Origin: Neocallimastix lanati (nom. inval.)
Taxonomy: Eukaryota > Neocallimastigomycota > Neocallimastigomycetes > Neocallimastigales > Neocallimastigaceae
Assembly: GCA_016946835.1 (NCBI GenBank)
Contig: JACVTC010000094.1
Coordinates: forward strand, 121,501-165,000
Reading direction: 5' to 3'
Length of the DNA: 43,500 bases
In this document: positions 1 to 11,200 of the stretch, in pieces
Layout of the letters: the number at the start of each line of letters is the position of its first letter
Numbering within the stretch: position 1 is the first letter of the stretch
Notes under the pieces: model-generated
What the model saw: the letters and a program-made list of their open reading frames with translations, nothing else
Told to the model about the DNA's origin: nothing
The model's database searches: none
Position numbers and translations under genes: made by a program

Positions 1-616
1 AAAAATAAGGTTAAATTAAAAAATGTTTTCTAATCTTAACAAATCTCTTATCTAGGAAAAGATTAGAGAGAAAAACCTAGATAAGATTTTTGATCGATAT
101 TCTATCCATATCGATCATCGTATCAATTAGGTAAAACCAATTACTTTTAAGAAGTAATTGGGAAAAACCCTAATTAACCGATTCGTTAATCTAATGTAAT
201 TGATCGAAAATAAAAGAATAAAATAATAAAAGATATTTCGATCATAAAATTATAAATTTACAAATAAGGAAAATAACATAATGATATTAATAAACAAAAT
301 ACAGAATACATTATTAAAATACATATTAGAATACATAATATATTTGTTTACAATTTAATTAAATAAATAAACTAAAACTAATAAATTTAATAATTAAATG
401 TATAATTAAATAAACTATAATTATTAATAAATGTATAAATAATAATTAATTAAATAAATTTTGTTGTATTAAATTTATGAATATTTAATATGGAGTTAAA
501 TAAATTATTAATAATATTTAAATGAATAAATATTATATAATTAAATAAAGTTATAATTATAACTTTAACTAAGAAAATATAAATATTTTATTTAAAAATA
601 ATTATAGATTCTTACA
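1..616 (+). repeat. Partial 5' LTR of outer element
   Basis: Matches 16844-17459 with few differences by eye and ends in CA at 616. About 275 bp of the LTR start is missing because the window begins inside it. It contains short hairpin-forming motifs, for example ATCGATATTCTATCCATATCGAT near 92-114 and CCAATTACTT/AAGTAATTGG near 139-160. Confidence 0.65.
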
Positions 617-622
617 TCAATA

Positions 623-1381
623 TGATTTATACCTGATATTCTTAATCTACAAAATTAAATTTTGTAAAAGTGAATAAGAGGATAAATACTGAATAAAATA
701 GATTTAAGAAATTTAAAAAAAATAAATATGTTTTATTATTAAACACAAAAATGTTTTATTAAAAAAATTTATTTTTATTTTAATATTAATCTTTATTTAT
801 TTAATAATTAATTTTGTTTAAATTAATAAAATAATTGTTAAAACTAATAAAATAATAAAATGAAATATTTATTATTTATACTAATTTATTTTAAATTTTA
901 ATAATAAAATTGATTATTAATAACTAATAAAATATATATAATAATTTATTTAATAATTAATAATAATACTTTTTGATTATTAAAACTAATAAATATCTAT
1001 AATAATTTATTAAATAATTAATAATCATACTTTTTGATTATTAAAACTAATAAAATATTTATAATAATTTATTAAATAATTAATAATCATACTTGTTGAT
1101 TATTAAAATTTAAAATAAATTAGTATAAATAATAAATATTTCATTTTATTATTTTATTAGTTTTAACAATTATTTTATTAATTTAAACAAAATTAATTAT
1201 TAAATAAATAAAGATTAATATTAAAATAAAAATAAATTTTTTTAATAAAACATTTTTGTGTTTAATAATAAAACATATTTATTTTTTTTAAATTTCTTAA
1301 ATCTATTTTATTCAGTATTTATCCTCTTATTCACTTTTACAAAATTTAATTTTGTAGATTAAGAATATCAGGTATAAATCA
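623..1381. mobile_element. Foldback-like element with about 280-bp inverted arms
   Basis: The left end TGATTTATACC at 623 and the right end GGTATAAATCA at 1381 are the outermost bases of a long, nearly perfect inverted repeat. The arms are about 623-907 and 1100-1381. The central loop (about 908-1099) holds three tandem units of about 62 bp that start TTGATTATTAA. There is no coding sequence. TCAAT flanks the insertion on both sides if it is allowed to overlap the right terminus (617-621 and 1379-1383), so a 5-bp duplication is possible but not certain. The element separates the LTR end (616) from the downstream leader, so it inserted into the retroelement. A truncated relative is at 14463-14935. 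It is non-autonomous; its transposase family is unknown. Confidence 0.7.
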
Positions 1382-1382
1382 A

Positions 1383-1858
1383 TGGTGGAGAATCCTCTTG
1401 TTGCCCCGGTGGTAAGTAAAATTTTTTTTAGTTTAATATTAGAATAAGCCTAGTTATTCAATGGTAATATTAAACAATAATTAATACAATAAATTAGTCT
1501 AGTTTTAGAATAACTCTAAATTATTCATAGTAATAGACTCAAATAAATTTATCTAAATAATATGCAAATAAAATATTATAGCAATAAATTATTATAAATT
1601 AAAGTTATTAATATAAATTAATCAACAAATAATATACGTTAAATAAACTGCAAATTAAATTAAATTTATCTTTAATAATTAAAAAAAAAAAAAAAAAATT
1701 TTTTTAAAGATAATTAAATAGTATTCATATTATTCAATTTAATTAAATAATATATATTATAAGTAATAAATAATAATAATAATAAAATTTATTAGTAAAA
1801 TTTTATTAAAAAAAAAAAAAATTTATTAGAAAAATTTTAATATAAAAAAAATTTTTTA

Positions 1859-1894
<36 letters not shown>

Positions 1895-2342
1895 TATAAA
1901 ATAAAATAAAACAGAAGAACTTTAAGAAGTTCTATTATAAATTATTATTTATTTTTCAAAAAAGAATATTGTTGCTTTAGAAGCAATAATATAAGTAAAA
2001 CAATAAGTGGTTTTCGTGATTAGTTTATTCTTTCACAGTCGGCGCGCTGGGAAGCTCTGAACTATTCTACAAACGTATAAAACGTGTAGGAGAATCACTA
2101 GTACGAGTAGTACATGACGCCTGAGCAAGTGGGCAAGCTGGCTACGAGTATACTACCTACTTATTACTTATATTATTGGAAAATCGTAATTAATATTCTT
2201 TTGAGAATTATTAATAATAAATATTTATAATTTAACTTTTTATTTTTCTTAAATATTCAAATAATAAAATCTATATAAATACCATTATACTACTTAATCT
2301 TTTATTTTTTTTATTTTCTAGGATATTATTGTATAAAATATA

Positions 2343-2373
<31 letters not shown>

Positions 2374-2914
2374 TAATAATAATAATAATAATAATATATA
2401 TAATAAAATAAGTTTAGAAGACAAAAAAATTAAAATTAAGAAAAACAATTAAAAAGAAAAATTTTATTTAGTTGGAGGAACTGCTTCTGTTCTCTTGATT
2501 GATTGATACTTATAGTAGGAATCTCTTACCCTTAATACTAGTGTATTATTGCAGTAAGAGCTAACGGACTGTAGAATAAGAATCAATACGGGGAAGTAGG
2601 CGCTGATTGTAAGTAGAGATCTACGTTTGGTGTAGACGTAGTGTAAAACTCCTATAATCAATGGGACCAAACGTCGTATTATTCTACAAACCGTACTATA
2701 AGGACGGTATATCAACCAAGATAAACTAAAAATAATAAGAATTAATAATAATTAAAATTCTACTACTAATAATAATAATTCAAAAAAAGAAAAAAAATTT
2801 TACCTCCTCGTCTCATAATTCTAAAATATTTCTAATTTACTGAAACCATTATAACAAAAATATATATAATATTTAATTACGCTTCTTAAATAAATTTCTT
2901 TTCATAATTACCAT
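1383..2914 (+). other. Retroelement leader with candidate primer-binding site and intron
   Basis: TGGTGGAGAATCC at 1383 begins with the TGG expected opposite a tRNA CCA end and would have lain next to the LTR before the foldback insertion; I could not assign the tRNA. A strong splice-donor match (GTAAGT, 1412-1417) and a pyrimidine-rich acceptor (TTTTCTAG, ending 2321) could define a leader intron of about 910 nt. Two islands with higher GC (about 2030-2150 and 2464-2730) stand out, and the second can fold through ACGTTTGG/CCAAACGT. A short minus-strand reading frame across the second island has no recognisable features and is not called. The rest is AT-rich with poly-A runs. Confidence 0.35.
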
Positions 2915-3850
2915 ATGTTAATGGAAGAAAAGATGGAAGAAACCACAAAAGCAATTACTTTCAATAGATTGCCTATATTAGGTCAACCAAAAGTTCTATA
3001 TGAAGAATGTAAAATCGCCTTTGAACATTGGTGTAAAAAGTATAAAGTCAAAGATGAAGATAGGACAGAATATCTTATTGCTCTCACAATTGATACTGCT
3101 AGATCCATTGTAATAAATTCCTTGAACAAAACTCAACCAGACAAATATGAAGAAATTCTGGTTAGCCTAAAAAGAAGATATAAATCTTCTTCTCCAAGAA
3201 ATGCAAAATTCTATGAAATTTCAACTATGACAATAAAAAAGGGTGAAACGGTCGCCGATTTTGATGTAAAATTTTTAGACTTAGTAAACCAACTTCAATT
3301 AGTGAATAATGAGAATATAATAATCCCATATTATATTAATGCCTTTAGAAACTGGCCTAGAATGTATGAACATTTATTAGAAGAAGAACCAAAGTCTTTA
3401 AAAGAAGCCATGGACTTCACTGCAAAAAAGGAAAAGATTTTTAATTTACTAGGGGATAATAAACAAAAGTCAAAAGCATCTACTTCTAAAAATTCATATA
3501 ATAATAACAATAATAATGGAATAAATAAGAGTAATAATAATAATGATATCAGATCATTCTATAATAATATTCCAAACAATAATAATAATTATTTTAATAA
3601 ATACTCATCTCTATATACTAAAACAAACAATAACAATAATCTAACTACTAACAAAAATTTTTATAATCCAATTGAATTTAATAAAGGAGTCGAACAAAGA
3701 AGAGCAACTTTAAAAGGTTCTCAATACACTAATAAAGAATTAGATGATATAACTCGAAAACTGTCTGAATTAAAAATTAATCTTTGCATAAACTGTCAAA
3801 GAATTGGCCACGTTGCCGAAGAATGTCCAGAATTAAATCATTTAAATTAA
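2915..3850 (+). CDS. gag: Retrotransposon Gag (capsid-nucleocapsid)
   Basis: This 311-residue protein has the layout of an LTR-retrotransposon Gag. An alpha-helical, charged capsid region covers about residues 20-180. A very Asn-rich linker covers about 190-260. Near the C-terminus is one zinc knuckle, CINCQRIGHVAEEC, which fits C-x2-C-x4-H-x4-C. Gag coats the element RNA and forms the cytoplasmic particle. The ATG at 2915 is the first in frame, and two more follow within seven codons. The reading frame is intact although the downstream pol is truncated. The stop at 3848-3850 directly follows a slippery heptamer, so most ribosomes would make Gag and a minority Gag-Pol. The Asn-rich linker reflects AAT microsatellite growth common in this genome. 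Confidence 0.85.
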   Translation: MLMEEKMEETTKAITFNRLPILGQPKVLYEECKIAFEHWCKKYKVKDEDRTEYLIALTIDTARSIVINSLNKTQPDKYEEILVSLKRRYKSSSPRNAKFYEISTMTIKKGETVADFDVKFLDLVNQLQLVNNENIIIPYYINAFRNWPRMYEHLLEEEPKSLKEAMDFTAKKEKIFNLLGDNKQKSKASTSKNSYNNNNNNGINKSNNNNDIRSFYNNIPNNNNNYFNKYSSLYTKTNNNNNLTTNKNFYNPIEFNKGVEQRRATLKGSQYTNKELDDITRKLSELKINLCINCQRIGHVAEECPELNHLN

Positions 3851-3875
3851 TTATCGGGAGTACGCAATCTCCCGA
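3841..3875 (+). promoter_or_regulatory. Programmed -1 frameshift site with stimulatory hairpin
   Basis: The heptamer T TTA AAT (3841-3847) is in the gag zero frame, fits X XXY YYZ and sits directly before the gag TAA. Six nucleotides later, TCGGGAG (3854-3860) and CTCCCGA (3869-3875) form a perfect 7-bp GC-rich stem with an 8-nt loop, very unusual in such AT-rich DNA. Slipping back one base puts the ribosome in the open pol frame. Confidence 0.75.
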
Positions 3876-5415
3876 GATAACTAAAATTGCAACAAACAAC
3901 TATGATCAAGAAAATATTATAGAATATGAAGGAGACAATAACTTTATGATTAATACAGTTCAAAAGAGAAAATCACCAAGTAAGAATTCATTGGATAAAA
4001 ATAAAGTATCATTAAGTAATAAATCTATAGTAAAACCTTCCATTTTAAATCAACCAAATATAAAAGCTGTTAAACAACAAAAGAAAGCCATTAGAGATAA
4101 AAGAAGAAGAGAAATTACAAATGATGTAGAAGACATGGATATTTCAAATATTAATATTTCGCATGAAGAATCTAATAATAATAGTGAAAGTGTTCAAACA
4201 ACCAATTTTGACCAACCTCAATCTAATACTCCTAACGAAAATAATTATCAAAATAATAATTCAAATACTATACCAGAAAAAGTTAAAACAAAAGGTAAGC
4301 GAAACATGACCGAAATACAAATGTTAAAACCTGAAAATAAATTCAATATTCTAGAAGAAGCCAATAATTTATATCCGAAAATAAGCCTAGCACAATTATT
4401 ATCAGCTAGTCCATCTATAAGAAAAGATCTAGAACAAGGTTGTAAACCACGAGTTGAGAAAATACTTTATTCCATTCAAAATTTAAATATTCCTATTTTG
4501 TGCGGAAAAATTGGAAATAAAATGGTTAAGATACTTTTTGATACTGGTGCAAATATTAATATTATAACAAAAAATTCTCTAAAAGAATTGGAAAATGTAA
4601 CTATTAATCATTGCGACTTTTCTGAAACTATTACAATTGCCAATGGTACAATACTCCATACTAACTCTTATATAAATTTGAAAATAACTATTAATAATAA
4701 TTTATCTGTGAATGAAAAATTCTACATAATAGATTATACAAACCCATTCTTTAATATTATATTAGGAAGAGGTATACAAAAGAAATACAGACTTTACATA
4801 GATCCTGATGATGACTGTCTATACCATAAAACAAAAAAAGGATTAAAAAGAATTTCAGAAATATATAATAATAATAATACCTTAAACACTCCTATCTGCA
4901 ATGCAATAGTAATAGACAAGAGTGAAAAACAAGAATTCCTAGAAGCATTGGAAAATATAATCGAATCCGTACCAATTGAAATTAAAGAACAACTTAGAGA
5001 GCTACTTCTAAAATACAAATCATGCATGGCAATTTCTTTAACTCAGTTAACTACTGCAAAGTTAGAGCCACACTCCATTGTCACTACTACAGATATTCCT
5101 ATCAAACTCAAACCATACAAATTATCTAAGGAACATTCTGACATATTAAAACAAGAAATAATTTCACTATTAGAAAAAGACCTAATTATACCTTCCCACT
5201 CTCCGTGGTCGTTTCCTGTTTTACTTGTTCAAAAGAAAAATGGTAAATACCGCATGTGTATTGATTATCGAAGGTTGAATGAAATTACTATTAAAGATTC
5301 ATACGCCTTACCCTTTATCGATGAACTCGTTTCTTCCGTAAAAGGGGCCAAAATATTTTCAGCCTTAGATTTATACTCGGGGTACCATCAGATACCGATG
5401 TATAAAACTTTCTAA
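3841..5415 (+). pseudogene. pol: Truncated Pol: protease and N-terminal reverse transcriptase
   Basis: The -1 frame is open from upstream of the gag stop (3784) to 5415. A basic, Asn-rich spacer is followed by an aspartic protease with its catalytic motif at 4540 (FDTGANINII). A reverse transcriptase then begins, with LLVQKKNGKYRMCIDYRRLN (5224-5283) and the first catalytic aspartate motif in ALDLYSGYHQI (about 5362-5394). The frame ends soon after at 5415. The rest of the reverse transcriptase, RNase H and integrase are missing, so the element cannot move by itself. The order protease then reverse transcriptase and the YRMCIDYRRLN motif indicate the Ty3/gypsy group. Translation would rely on frameshifting from gag. 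The break reads like a deletion, since the following 1.5 kb has no pol-like sequence in any frame I checked. Confidence 0.8.
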
Positions 5416-6904
5416 TCTTCCGAAGTTATAAGTTTTAATCAGCCATTTTCAGCAAATATCAAATCTTTTTAGTGATAATATTATAAGGAAGATATAATTC
5501 AAATTATAATGTTTCAAACCAAACTTTATAACACAGTATAATAATTACTAAGTGCTATAATTTAAACCTGAAATAATTGTTTTATTTAGTTAATGGAATA
5601 AAATAATTAAAAGCCATAATAATATAATGTAATTCAAGCAAGATTATGTTATATTAATGTTCTGCTCTCAAGAAGAAAATATTGTAACAATAATACCCTA
5701 AAATTAGAAGAAAGTTATATAGAATTTTGAAGCGAAATAAAGTATAATCAATTTAAGGAATTAATGTATTTAGAAAAATAATAATAAAAAGGAAATAGAA
5801 ATCCAGAACAATTGAAGTTCAGAATTATTATTTAAAATTTCCTTCTGTACGTAATTAATTATTCTATTGAATAACTCCAGGATGAAGTTATGTCTAAAGG
5901 GCGGAGAAATGATATAGAATGAAACTTTAAATAATAATAAATTAAAATAAATATATTAAAGTTATATATATTATAAGTATAAAATTATTAAATAGTTAAA
6001 TAGTAAAAAATTTATATTAATAAAATTATAAAAATAACTTGTAAATGTAATTGTTTAGAAATGTTAAATACTTTAGTAAAAATTATTGTTTATAAAGATT
6101 ACTTTAATTTAGATAACTAATATAAATAGGAATATAAAATATTTATTTAACGAAATGTTACTAATTGTCCAGTAAAATTAGATAATAATAAAAAGAATGT
6201 TTAAAGGTTACTAATTAGCCTGTAAAATTAGATAAGTTTAGTAGAGGTTTACTAATTACCTTAAGAATTAATAAATAATTAATAACATAAAAGGTTATAA
6301 AATAAATTTATTTCTATTGAATGAATTTAATTATTTTCTTATAAATAATTTTATTTAGTATATTAGATAAAGATGGGAAACAAGATATATACCATACTTT
6401 ATCAAATAATGATACGATATTTTTATTAAACATCAATATCAATATTTATTTTATTTTACTTGGACGATAACAGTAGGGAATAATTGACAAAATAATATAT
6501 TCTAATATTATATAGAATAATACACACAATAATAATATTCACACTTTAATATTTAGTTTATTTATTTTATTTATTTATTATCATTCATCAATAAAAATAC
6601 ATCATCAATATAAATATTTGTTAACTAGTTAAAATATAATTAAATCATTACTAAAATCTCTTATGTTATTAATGTAAACTAAATGTAAAACTACACTAAA
6701 CTATACTAATAAACATGTTTATAGGTTAAATTATTAATAAACTAAATTAATATTAATAAAAGAACCATTCTTTAAACTATTATTATTTACTAACTATATA
6801 TATTATTATTAAATTATTATTAACCAATAAGATTTTATCAAATAATTCCTAACCTAAGTTTCACTAAATTATGGTATTTATGGTGGTACCGTATCAATAA
6901 AATA
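5416..6904. other. Non-coding remnant between truncated pol and chromovirus
   Basis: No gene is visible. A purine run, AAAGGGCGGAGAAA (5896-5909), followed by TGATATAG, looks like a polypurine tract and LTR start, but I found no matching 5' copy. Near 6155-6270 there are three diverged tandem copies of a unit of about 45 bp beginning GTTACTAATT. The rest is AT-rich. Confidence 0.35.
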
Positions 6905-7462
6905 TGTAACAGATACATGGTAACTTCAAGCCTATCCAATGATAGTTCTTTGGTTACGTAACGTATCTCTAAATAGCTAGCAATTTCGGCTAATCAAATA
7001 AAATCTTTTGTTAATTTCGTACATTAAATTTTATTATTTTATAATTAATTATATAGTTAAATATCTATTTAAATATATATTTTATTTAGTGATTAGTAAA
7101 CTAAGTTAAATTAAATTATTTACCAATCATAATAATATTGACATGTATAAATAATAATTGAACTTGTAACTGTAACGCACTAGCGTTACTATTAACGTAA
7201 ATTGTTATTATAAATATTAATATAAATAAATAAAATATAATTATTAAATAAAATATATTACGCAGTGTAAGCCCAGCAACTGATAACAAATAGAGTTATA
7301 AAGTGCTGCGCTATATTCTAGTGTAATAAGAAATAATAGTTATAGAATTAATTAATTTAGTGTTTATTATTAACAACTCGAATAGAGAGGTGTTAAGTTA
7401 TCTTAGCCTTTAGATTTAATTGTTATTCGTTATCTTAGTTAATAATAAACTTACCTTTTACA
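6905..7462 (+). repeat. 5' LTR of chromovirus
   Basis: Begins TGTAACAGATACATGG and ends TTACCTTTTACA, as does the 3' copy at 13904-14460. TATAAATA lies at 7146-7153, about 36 nt before the 11-mer AGCGTTACTAT (7182-7192). If the self-priming model holds, transcription starts at 7182, giving U3 of about 277 bp. Confidence 0.92.
7146..7153 (+). promoter_or_regulatory. Candidate TATA box of the chromovirus promoter
   Basis: TATAAATA lies 36 nt upstream of the predicted transcript start at 7182. It is conserved in the 3' LTR. AT-rich context makes chance matches common, so the support is its spacing to the primer-complementary 11-mer. Confidence 0.45.
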
Positions 7463-7473
7463 ATAGTAACGCT
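7463..7473 (+). promoter_or_regulatory. Self-primer binding site
   Basis: ATAGTAACGCT starts at the first base after the 5' LTR and is a perfect reverse complement of AGCGTTACTAT at 7182-7192 within the LTR. It lacks the TGG expected of a tRNA primer site. In Tf1-type elements the first 11 nt of the RNA fold back onto this position and are cleaved to form the primer; length and position match here. The 11-mer is conserved in the 3' LTR (14179-14189). Confidence 0.75.
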
Positions 7474-8200
7474 TTATAACTAAATAGCCGATAATAATTA
7501 AATAAAAATTTAAACGCTAAGTAATAATTTAATAGATAGAATAGTTAGTTTTATAAAATAAAAATTAATATTTAAATATTAAATCGTAGTTTACTTATTT
7601 TTCTTTGTTTACCTTTTAATTGTATAACTTAGAAAATTTTTGATACAAAATTTTACGCCACAATACGTAGCAGAAGAAGCCACGAAAATTTTAGTTAAAA
7701 AAAAAAATTTTTCGGCTTCAAAATAAAATTTTGATCAAAAATTTAAAAATATAAATTTTTTAAAATTTCGAATATCCGAAATTTAATTTATTAATAATTT
7801 AATTATAAATCTATTTAATTTAAAAATTTTAAATTTTTGGTAGTACCAATTTTTAATTAATAAAAATTTTGTACTTTACCAAATAAAATTCGCTTTTGCT
7901 TGATAGGTAGTCATTTTTTATACAAATTTATATTTGTAGTGACTCGGAAGCGAAAGAAAAAAAAATTTTTAAAATAATCATTTATTTAAATTATTAATTT
8001 TTAATACATTTAATTTTAAAAAAAAAATTATTTTTTTTATTTTTATTTATTTTATCTTATTATTTTTTAAAAAAAAAATTTAAGTAGACGCTTATATCAA
8101 CTAAATAAATTTAAGTAAGTGAACGAATTATAATCTTTTAAATAAACTAAAAGTGAGTGAATATATCCAAAATTACTAGATAAATTAATAAGAAAAGTAA
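7474..8200 (+). other. Chromovirus 5' leader
   Basis: About 730 nt between the primer site and the gag-pol start. It is AT-rich with A and T runs and no coding potential. A long leader fits packaging and primer-folding functions, but no specific structure could be assigned. Confidence 0.5.
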
Positions 8201-11200
8201 ATGGATAAAAAGAATAAGAGTAATAAAGTACCCGAAAACACAAGAAAAACCACAAGGAGTGGTTCTCTAAAGAGTTCGGTGGGCAGCGTGACTGCAGAGA
8301 GTAGCCCTACGCCTGTAGAGGCACCTCCATCTCGACGCCAAAATACAGGAGACAAGAAAGTGACTATCACTCCTGAAAAACCAGCTGCTTCTAAACCTAA
8401 ACCAGCTGCGGCGCCTGAGAAGAGTCAACCCGAGGCTAGTAAACCTGAAGCTAGCAAGCCAGGGACTAACCAAGGAAAAAGTTCAAGAAAAAATGTTAAT
8501 GCTGGAGCGATGGACTTTGCTGCTTTGCTGAGTAAGCAGATGGAGGATTTTAAGAACATGATAATAAGCACTCAACAACAGACGGCTGCGATGATAGAAC
8601 AGATGCAAAACCAAAGTGAAATGAGATTCGCTAAAATTGAAGTTGAACTTAGCAACTTTATCCCCGCTGTGGACCAACGATTTGGAGAGGTTGAGAGGCG
8701 TGTGGAAGAAGAGGAATCTAGTCGCCAAGCTAGTGTGCTAAAGCTTCAAAAGGTACAAGCATATCTAAACCAACAACTCGCCGAAAGCAGAGATAAAGAG
8801 GCCGCTGTCAAAGCTGAAATCAAAAAGATTGAAACCTATCTGGATGCGGACCAGATAAAAGGAAAACAAATACAACAAGACCTAGAGGATAAAGGTCAAA
8901 AATTGTACAAGATTGAGGAATTCTTGGATGCGAACCAAGAAAGGGATAAGGTACACTTGAATGAGCTCGAAGAAAAAATCGAGAAGCTAATGGCCATTAA
9001 CCAAGTACAGCAACAGGAGATCGAACGACTGGGTAAGCTGGCTTTGGATGCTCAGAATAAGGATCAGGCATCGACGAGCAAACCTTTCCCACTACATATA
9101 GATACTAAAGAAGCAAGATACGGTAGTTATCACCACCTCACACCGCCTATAATGACCAGAAGTGCGATGGAAGATGTGGTTATGACCGACGCGTACCCCG
9201 TGGAGTACGAACGAGACATCCCAATGTTCAATGGTGAAACTGGGGATGTAGAATCATTTATTGACAGGTTAAAAAGGTACTTTGGTAGACACCAGAAGTA
9301 TTACCAAAGCGAGCCCACGGCTATGTTGTACTTTATTGAGGACCACTTACAAGGAACTGCTAAGAAGTGGTACCAAATGGACGAAGTATTCAAACAACGA
9401 GATGACCCACAACCTCAAAGGTTGATGGATAGATTGCTGAAGGAATTTAAAAGCGAAAGAACATTGGAAGAAGTTAAAATAGCAATGCTTAAACTTAGGC
9501 ACGATTGGGGTAAAGCCTATGAATACCTATCAGAATTCAATAGGTTAAGTAGAATACTTCAGCTAACGGATGAAACCAAAAGACTACTACTCGTACAACA
9601 AGTTAGACCCTCGGTTCGTGAAGCCTTTTATGATCTACCTGCAGAAAAGCAAATCTTAGAAGATTACGTGACTTGTCTAAGGAGATGTGATACATTCCCC
9701 GCGGATTACAAAGACGATTACTTAGAAAGATACGAATACAACCGCGAGAGGAAGATAGCCATCATGGCCCTACTTGGAATGATGGACCCGCGAAGACCCT
9801 CCAAGGATATTGAAGCCAAAAGAAGGAGGAACAGCGATAATCGCCGAGGCGATAAAAGAGATTTCAGTAGGAAAGAGCCTACTAAGCAAAACAATTACGA
9901 TAAAAATAAAAAAGATGGATATAACCACAATAGTGGTAAAGATTTCAGTACGAGACCAAGCGAAAAACAAAACTACTATAAGGACTCACGTACCAGCAGT
10001 AATAATCCAATTCCCAAGACAGCACTTCTGATGCAAGATGGGTATGAGTGCGAAGAATTTGTGCCAGAGGCCAAGATAAGTAATCTTCGTACCAAAGAGG
10101 GGCTCCAAGATTTAAATGTGCTGTACGATACTGGATCACAGATCAACATGATCCATCCGCAGTTAGCCAAGGAGATGGGACTCAAGACAGAAGACCGTCC
10201 CTTAACGTTCACTACTGCCGCTGGTAAAGTGCTGATACCACAGGTTACGGAAGAGTTCAAGATTAAGATTAAGCTGGTCGAAGAGCGTACTGGTAAAGTC
10301 AAATGGTATGACTTTAATACAAGATGCAGGCTAGCCGAGGCTATGCCGAGAACGATCATTCTGGGATCAAGATTCATGGATAGACATTTAATCTATAGAA
10401 AGATTGACGTCCATGATCAACAGCCTAAGGTATATAAAATAGATGGAGAAAGACCAGGGCTACCAGATGTAGACTCACCAGAAGAGTACGCAGGTGAAAG
10501 TATCTACATGGTGCAACTCCCAGAAGAAAGAGAAGAAGCTGTGCAAAAGGAGATTCAACCTACAGCGAGAATTACCAAAATTATAAATCAGGTTATTGAT
10601 AACCAGAAGTTGAAGGACACGGTGTATGAATTAACGAGACAATATTACCGTGATAGAGGAATTGAGTATACGATGGATTACTACGATTATTTAGTGGATT
10701 ACGATAAATGGGCAGATTGGTTCAAGGTACAAAAGACTAAAAATCTTAAGGAGAGTGAAATCAATAAAAACCCTACGGAAAGTAGTGCACAAAAAGATAG
10801 CCAGACAAAAGATCATCTAGCCATGATCACGCAAGAGGATTCGGTGGCGGAAACAATCAGAAAAGTGGGACTTGAGAAACTGTTGTCAATAGGCGAAATT
10901 ATAAATAAGTATTATGGAGACTTAACGGAAGCATTCAATGAAGAAATCGCTGAGGCATTGCCAGAGCACAGGCCGTATGATTGCAAAATAGAACTAGAGC
11001 CTGATGCACCACTTTATAAAGGAGCTATCTACCCAACGAGTCCTAAAGAAGAGAAAGCACTTAAAGAATATATTGATGAAAATTTAGCTAAGGGGTTTAT
11101 AAGAAGGTCAGAATCTCCGGCGGGTTACCCTGTATTGTTCGTGCCGAAGAAATCAGGTGAGCTACGACTTTGCATGGATTATCGCAAACTGAACCAATGG

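Noticed and set aside
2464-2715. 83-codon minus-strand frame over a GC-richer island
   Set aside because: It lies in the leader of a plus-strand retroelement, has no domain or motif, and the island can be explained by RNA structure.
9770-10377. Several minus- and plus-strand frames inside the chromovirus gag-pol
   Set aside because: They are shadows of the intact gag-pol frame and have no independent support.
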